Source: Candidatus Thorarchaeota archaeon
GTDB lineage: Archaea > Asgardarchaeota > Thorarchaeia > Thorarchaeales > Thorarchaeaceae
Length of the DNA: 55,208 nt
Direction of reading: 5' to 3'
NCBI GenBank assembly: GCA_029858305.1
Contig: JAOUFI010000009.1
Location: 1 to 55,208, forward strand
The position numbers were made by a program, and so were the translations under genes. Below are positions 53,724-55,208 of the stretch, piece after piece. The stretch's first letter is position 1, and each line of letters begins with the position of its first letter. The notes below the pieces were generated by a model, which saw only the letters and a program-made list of their open reading frames with translations, ran no database searches and was not told the origin of the DNA.

Positions 53724-54287
53724 CTATCTAGCTGAGCCAATGAGTAGCTTCATGATTGGCACGCGAGCATAGCCTCTTCGATTCAGATCTGTAATAGGTT
53801 TCCGTACCTCGATCTTAACGAATTTACCGGCCTCAGCGGACTTATAGTAGTGCATGAAAGTCTTGGAGAACTCCGTGAAGTTCGCTGCAGAGAGGAGTTC
53901 GGTTGCAACATCATTAGAAATGCGAACATGTGCATCTTGATCAGTCATTGCACCAGCCTTTATTGTTACTTGGCCAAGAGGAACCTTTCCAATCCAAAAC
54001 CGTTCGCCCATTGCCATAAATTCAATATAGAACTCATCAGTCCCTTCAATCCCAGCGCCCATGCGTGAATCATTGAACATGTACATCAACCGGTCCTGAA
54101 TTGATGCGTGGTAAGGAATTGTTGATTCTCTGCCCACTGGTACTTCCTCAGTGGCAGTGACTTCGGATTCTGTGGCTCTTTCAATACTAGGCTCGGTTTC
54201 TTCAGCCTGGACCTCATCTTTTTCGGTATCATCAATAGTTTCTTGCTTTTCTTCGCCTGACTTCTTGCGCCTAAAAAATCGTGACAT
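53724..54287 (-). CDS. SCP2-like domain protein with charged N-terminal extension
   Basis: The 187-residue product starts at ATG 54287 (MSRFFRRKKSGEEK). Residues 10-65 are acidic and low in complexity (about half E, T and D). Residues 70-185 resemble an SCP2 sterol-transfer-type fold: strands FYIEFMAMGERFWIGKVPLG, the segment KAGAMTDQDAHVRISND, helix FTEFSKTFMHYYKS and strand KFVKIEVRKP. Such domains bind lipids or act as accessory modules; the ligand here is unknown. The basic N-terminus could bind membrane phosphates. The longer frame (start 54365) adds no conserved sequence. Confidence 0.5.
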   Translation of the reverse strand: MSRFFRRKKSGEEKQETIDDTEKDEVQAEETEPSIERATESEVTATEEVPVGRESTIPYHASIQDRLMYMFNDSRMGAGIEGTDEFYIEFMAMGERFWIGKVPLGQVTIKAGAMTDQDAHVRISNDVATELLSAANFTEFSKTFMHYYKSAEAGKFVKIEVRKPITDLNRRGYARVPIMKLLIGSAR

Positions 54288-54419
54288 ATCCAGATTCGCT
54301 CCTAATTGCAAATTGAGCATAATGCTCAGCATTCGGTATGAGATGATTTCTTCATCTAACTGCAATGCTTAGGCAGAAAACCTACTTAGATGTAGAAAAA
54401 GATAGCTCAGTTGTATCCA

Positions 54420-54650
54420 TCAGGTTGAAGGATTTGGTTTTTGTACTCCGGAAATTAGAGCCATTTTCTCGAGTTGGGTCACTAGTGGGACTCCACCCGA
54501 TATCTTCCGTTCTCCCCAGAGCTCATCAACCAGAAGGTCTCTGATTGCTATTCTAATGACCTCTGAACGATTCGGATACTTATTCTGACCAATTAATTTG
54601 TCCACACCATCAACATAGGACTCAGGTAAGCAGATAGTGACGACTCTCAT
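54420..54650 (-). CDS. Small RHH (CopG/NikR-type) DNA-binding protein
   Basis: The 76-residue product starts at ATG 54650 with MRVVTICLPESYVDGVDKL, a ribbon strand followed by a helix. It continues with the second helix YPNRSEVIRIAIRDLLVDEL, the standard RHH layout, with RSEVIR the most conserved segment. A short C-terminal extension ends in QKPNPST. It should be a dimeric repressor. Its target is unknown, and the upstream alcohol dehydrogenase gene on the same strand is a candidate. Confidence 0.8.
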   Translation of the reverse strand: MRVVTICLPESYVDGVDKLIGQNKYPNRSEVIRIAIRDLLVDELWGERKISGGVPLVTQLEKMALISGVQKPNPST

Positions 54651-54728
54651 AGTGACCAAGAACAAACAAAACAAACACTGTAAAGAACCGGTGTCTGATT
54701 GTAGTGCGTATCAGGGTAATACTTACCA

Positions 54729-55208
54729 TTAAGGGCGAAGAACTATTTTTCCGAACTGTTCCCCATGTTCGAGAATCTCGTGAGCCTCTTTTGCCTTTGA
54801 GAGGGGATAGATGCGGTCTACTACAGGTCTAATCTTCCCACTCCAGACCAGCTTTAAGGCAGTTCGTAATTCATCCCTGCTACCCATGGTTGAGCCCAAT
54901 ATCTCAAGTTGTTTCCAAAATATAAGATTGAGATTGGTCTCAGCTTTTGGACCTGAGGTTGCGCCACAAGTCACCAGTTTTCCACCTTTTCTTAGACTCT
55001 TTAGACTTCTATCCCATGTTGCCAGCCCCACTGAGTCCAGAACAACATCGACTCCACGATTCTTTGTCACTCGATAGATCTCCTTGTGATACTCAGGACT
55101 TGTTCTATGATTGATTGTAATGTTTGCACCAAGCGTTTCCGATTTTTTCAGTTTTTCATCTGAGGAACTGGTGACAATCACTCTAGCACCAGCAGTCTTG
55201 GCAATCTG
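54729..55208 (-). CDS. Zinc-type alcohol dehydrogenase / quinone oxidoreductase, C-terminal part
   Basis: This is the C-terminal 159 residues of a medium-chain dehydrogenase; the frame is open to the right edge, so the start and catalytic domain lie outside. The end of the Rossmann fold is visible as QIAKTAGARVIVTSSSDEKL. Then come GVDVVLDSVG, the strand GGKLVTCGATSG, and the typical end PLSKAKEAHEILEHGEQFGKIVL. The sequence fits NADP-dependent quinone-oxidoreductase-like members. The small RHH gene follows after 78 bp. Confidence 0.85.
   Translation of the reverse strand, partial: QIAKTAGARVIVTSSSDEKLKKSETLGANITINHRTSPEYHKEIYRVTKNRGVDVVLDSVGLATWDRSLKSLRKGGKLVTCGATSGPKAETNLNLIFWKQLEILGSTMGSRDELRTALKLVWSGKIRPVVDRIYPLSKAKEAHEILEHGEQFGKIVLRP

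Noticed and set aside
1..55208. Transposons or insertion sequences
   Set aside because: No transposase, TnpB or integrase-like frame is present on either strand.

Overview
The window is archaeal chromosome, most probably from an Asgard archaeon. A Thorarchaeota-like origin is my guess from composition and gene style and is not proven. Supporting signs are a PolB1-type family B DNA polymerase, a nurA-herA-mre11-rad50 repair operon, the archaeosine genes arcS and RaSEA, TATA-box promoters with short or absent leaders, tRNA genes with encoded CCA, a giant Ig-repeat surface protein and a GIFT (IFT52-like) domain protein. No phage, insertion sequence or CRISPR array is visible.

Layout. Positions 1-10.9 kb hold one giant cell-surface protein, cut at its 5' end by the window edge. 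It ends in a membrane helix and a cytoplasmic tail with four helical repeats. Positions 10.9-20.8 kb carry an orphan DNA methyltransferase, two small membrane proteins, a class III aminotransferase, a zinc-ribbon protein, a TIM-barrel protein, PolB1, a PPC/DUF296 protein and a HIT protein. Positions 20.8-25.9 kb carry the GIFT-domain protein and two tandem paralogous GT-C-type membrane glycosyltransferases. Positions 25.9-32.4 kb are the double-strand-break end-resection operon, read nurA, herA, mre11, rad50 on the minus strand. Positions 32.5-35.2 kb hold a metal-ligand-less beta-lactamase-fold protein and a cytosolic Ig-like protein. Positions 35.2-41.4 kb are a minus-strand run: DUF1998 helicase, ArcS, RaSEA and a small conserved protein. 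Positions 41.4-45.8 kb hold a degenerate M48-like membrane protein, a small membrane protein overlapping a 39-residue zinc ribbon that is easy to miss, two thioredoxins, a gamma-carbonic-anhydrase-like protein and a degenerate M24 peptidase.

Positions 45.9-50.0 kb are the most unusual part: a tandemly duplicated array on the minus strand. It holds two good tRNA-Arg genes (GCG and CCG), two degenerate tRNA copies, a detached tRNA 3' end, and small membrane-protein genes between them. Between two of these genes lies a noncoding stretch with a TATA box, a 12-bp closing helix, a pseudoknot-like core and a tRNA-Arg-like 3' tail. I predict a structured RNA of about 214 nt there. Positions 50-55.2 kb return to ordinary genes: an RHH/winged-helix regulator, a basic-acidic protein, a NIF3-like protein, a DUF89 protein, triosephosphate isomerase, an SCP2-like protein, a small RHH protein and a truncated alcohol dehydrogenase.

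A theme across the window is intact homologues of metalloenzymes that have lost metal-ligand residues: MBL fold, M48, gamma-CA, M24 and NIF3. All annotations come from reading the sequence; no database search was run.
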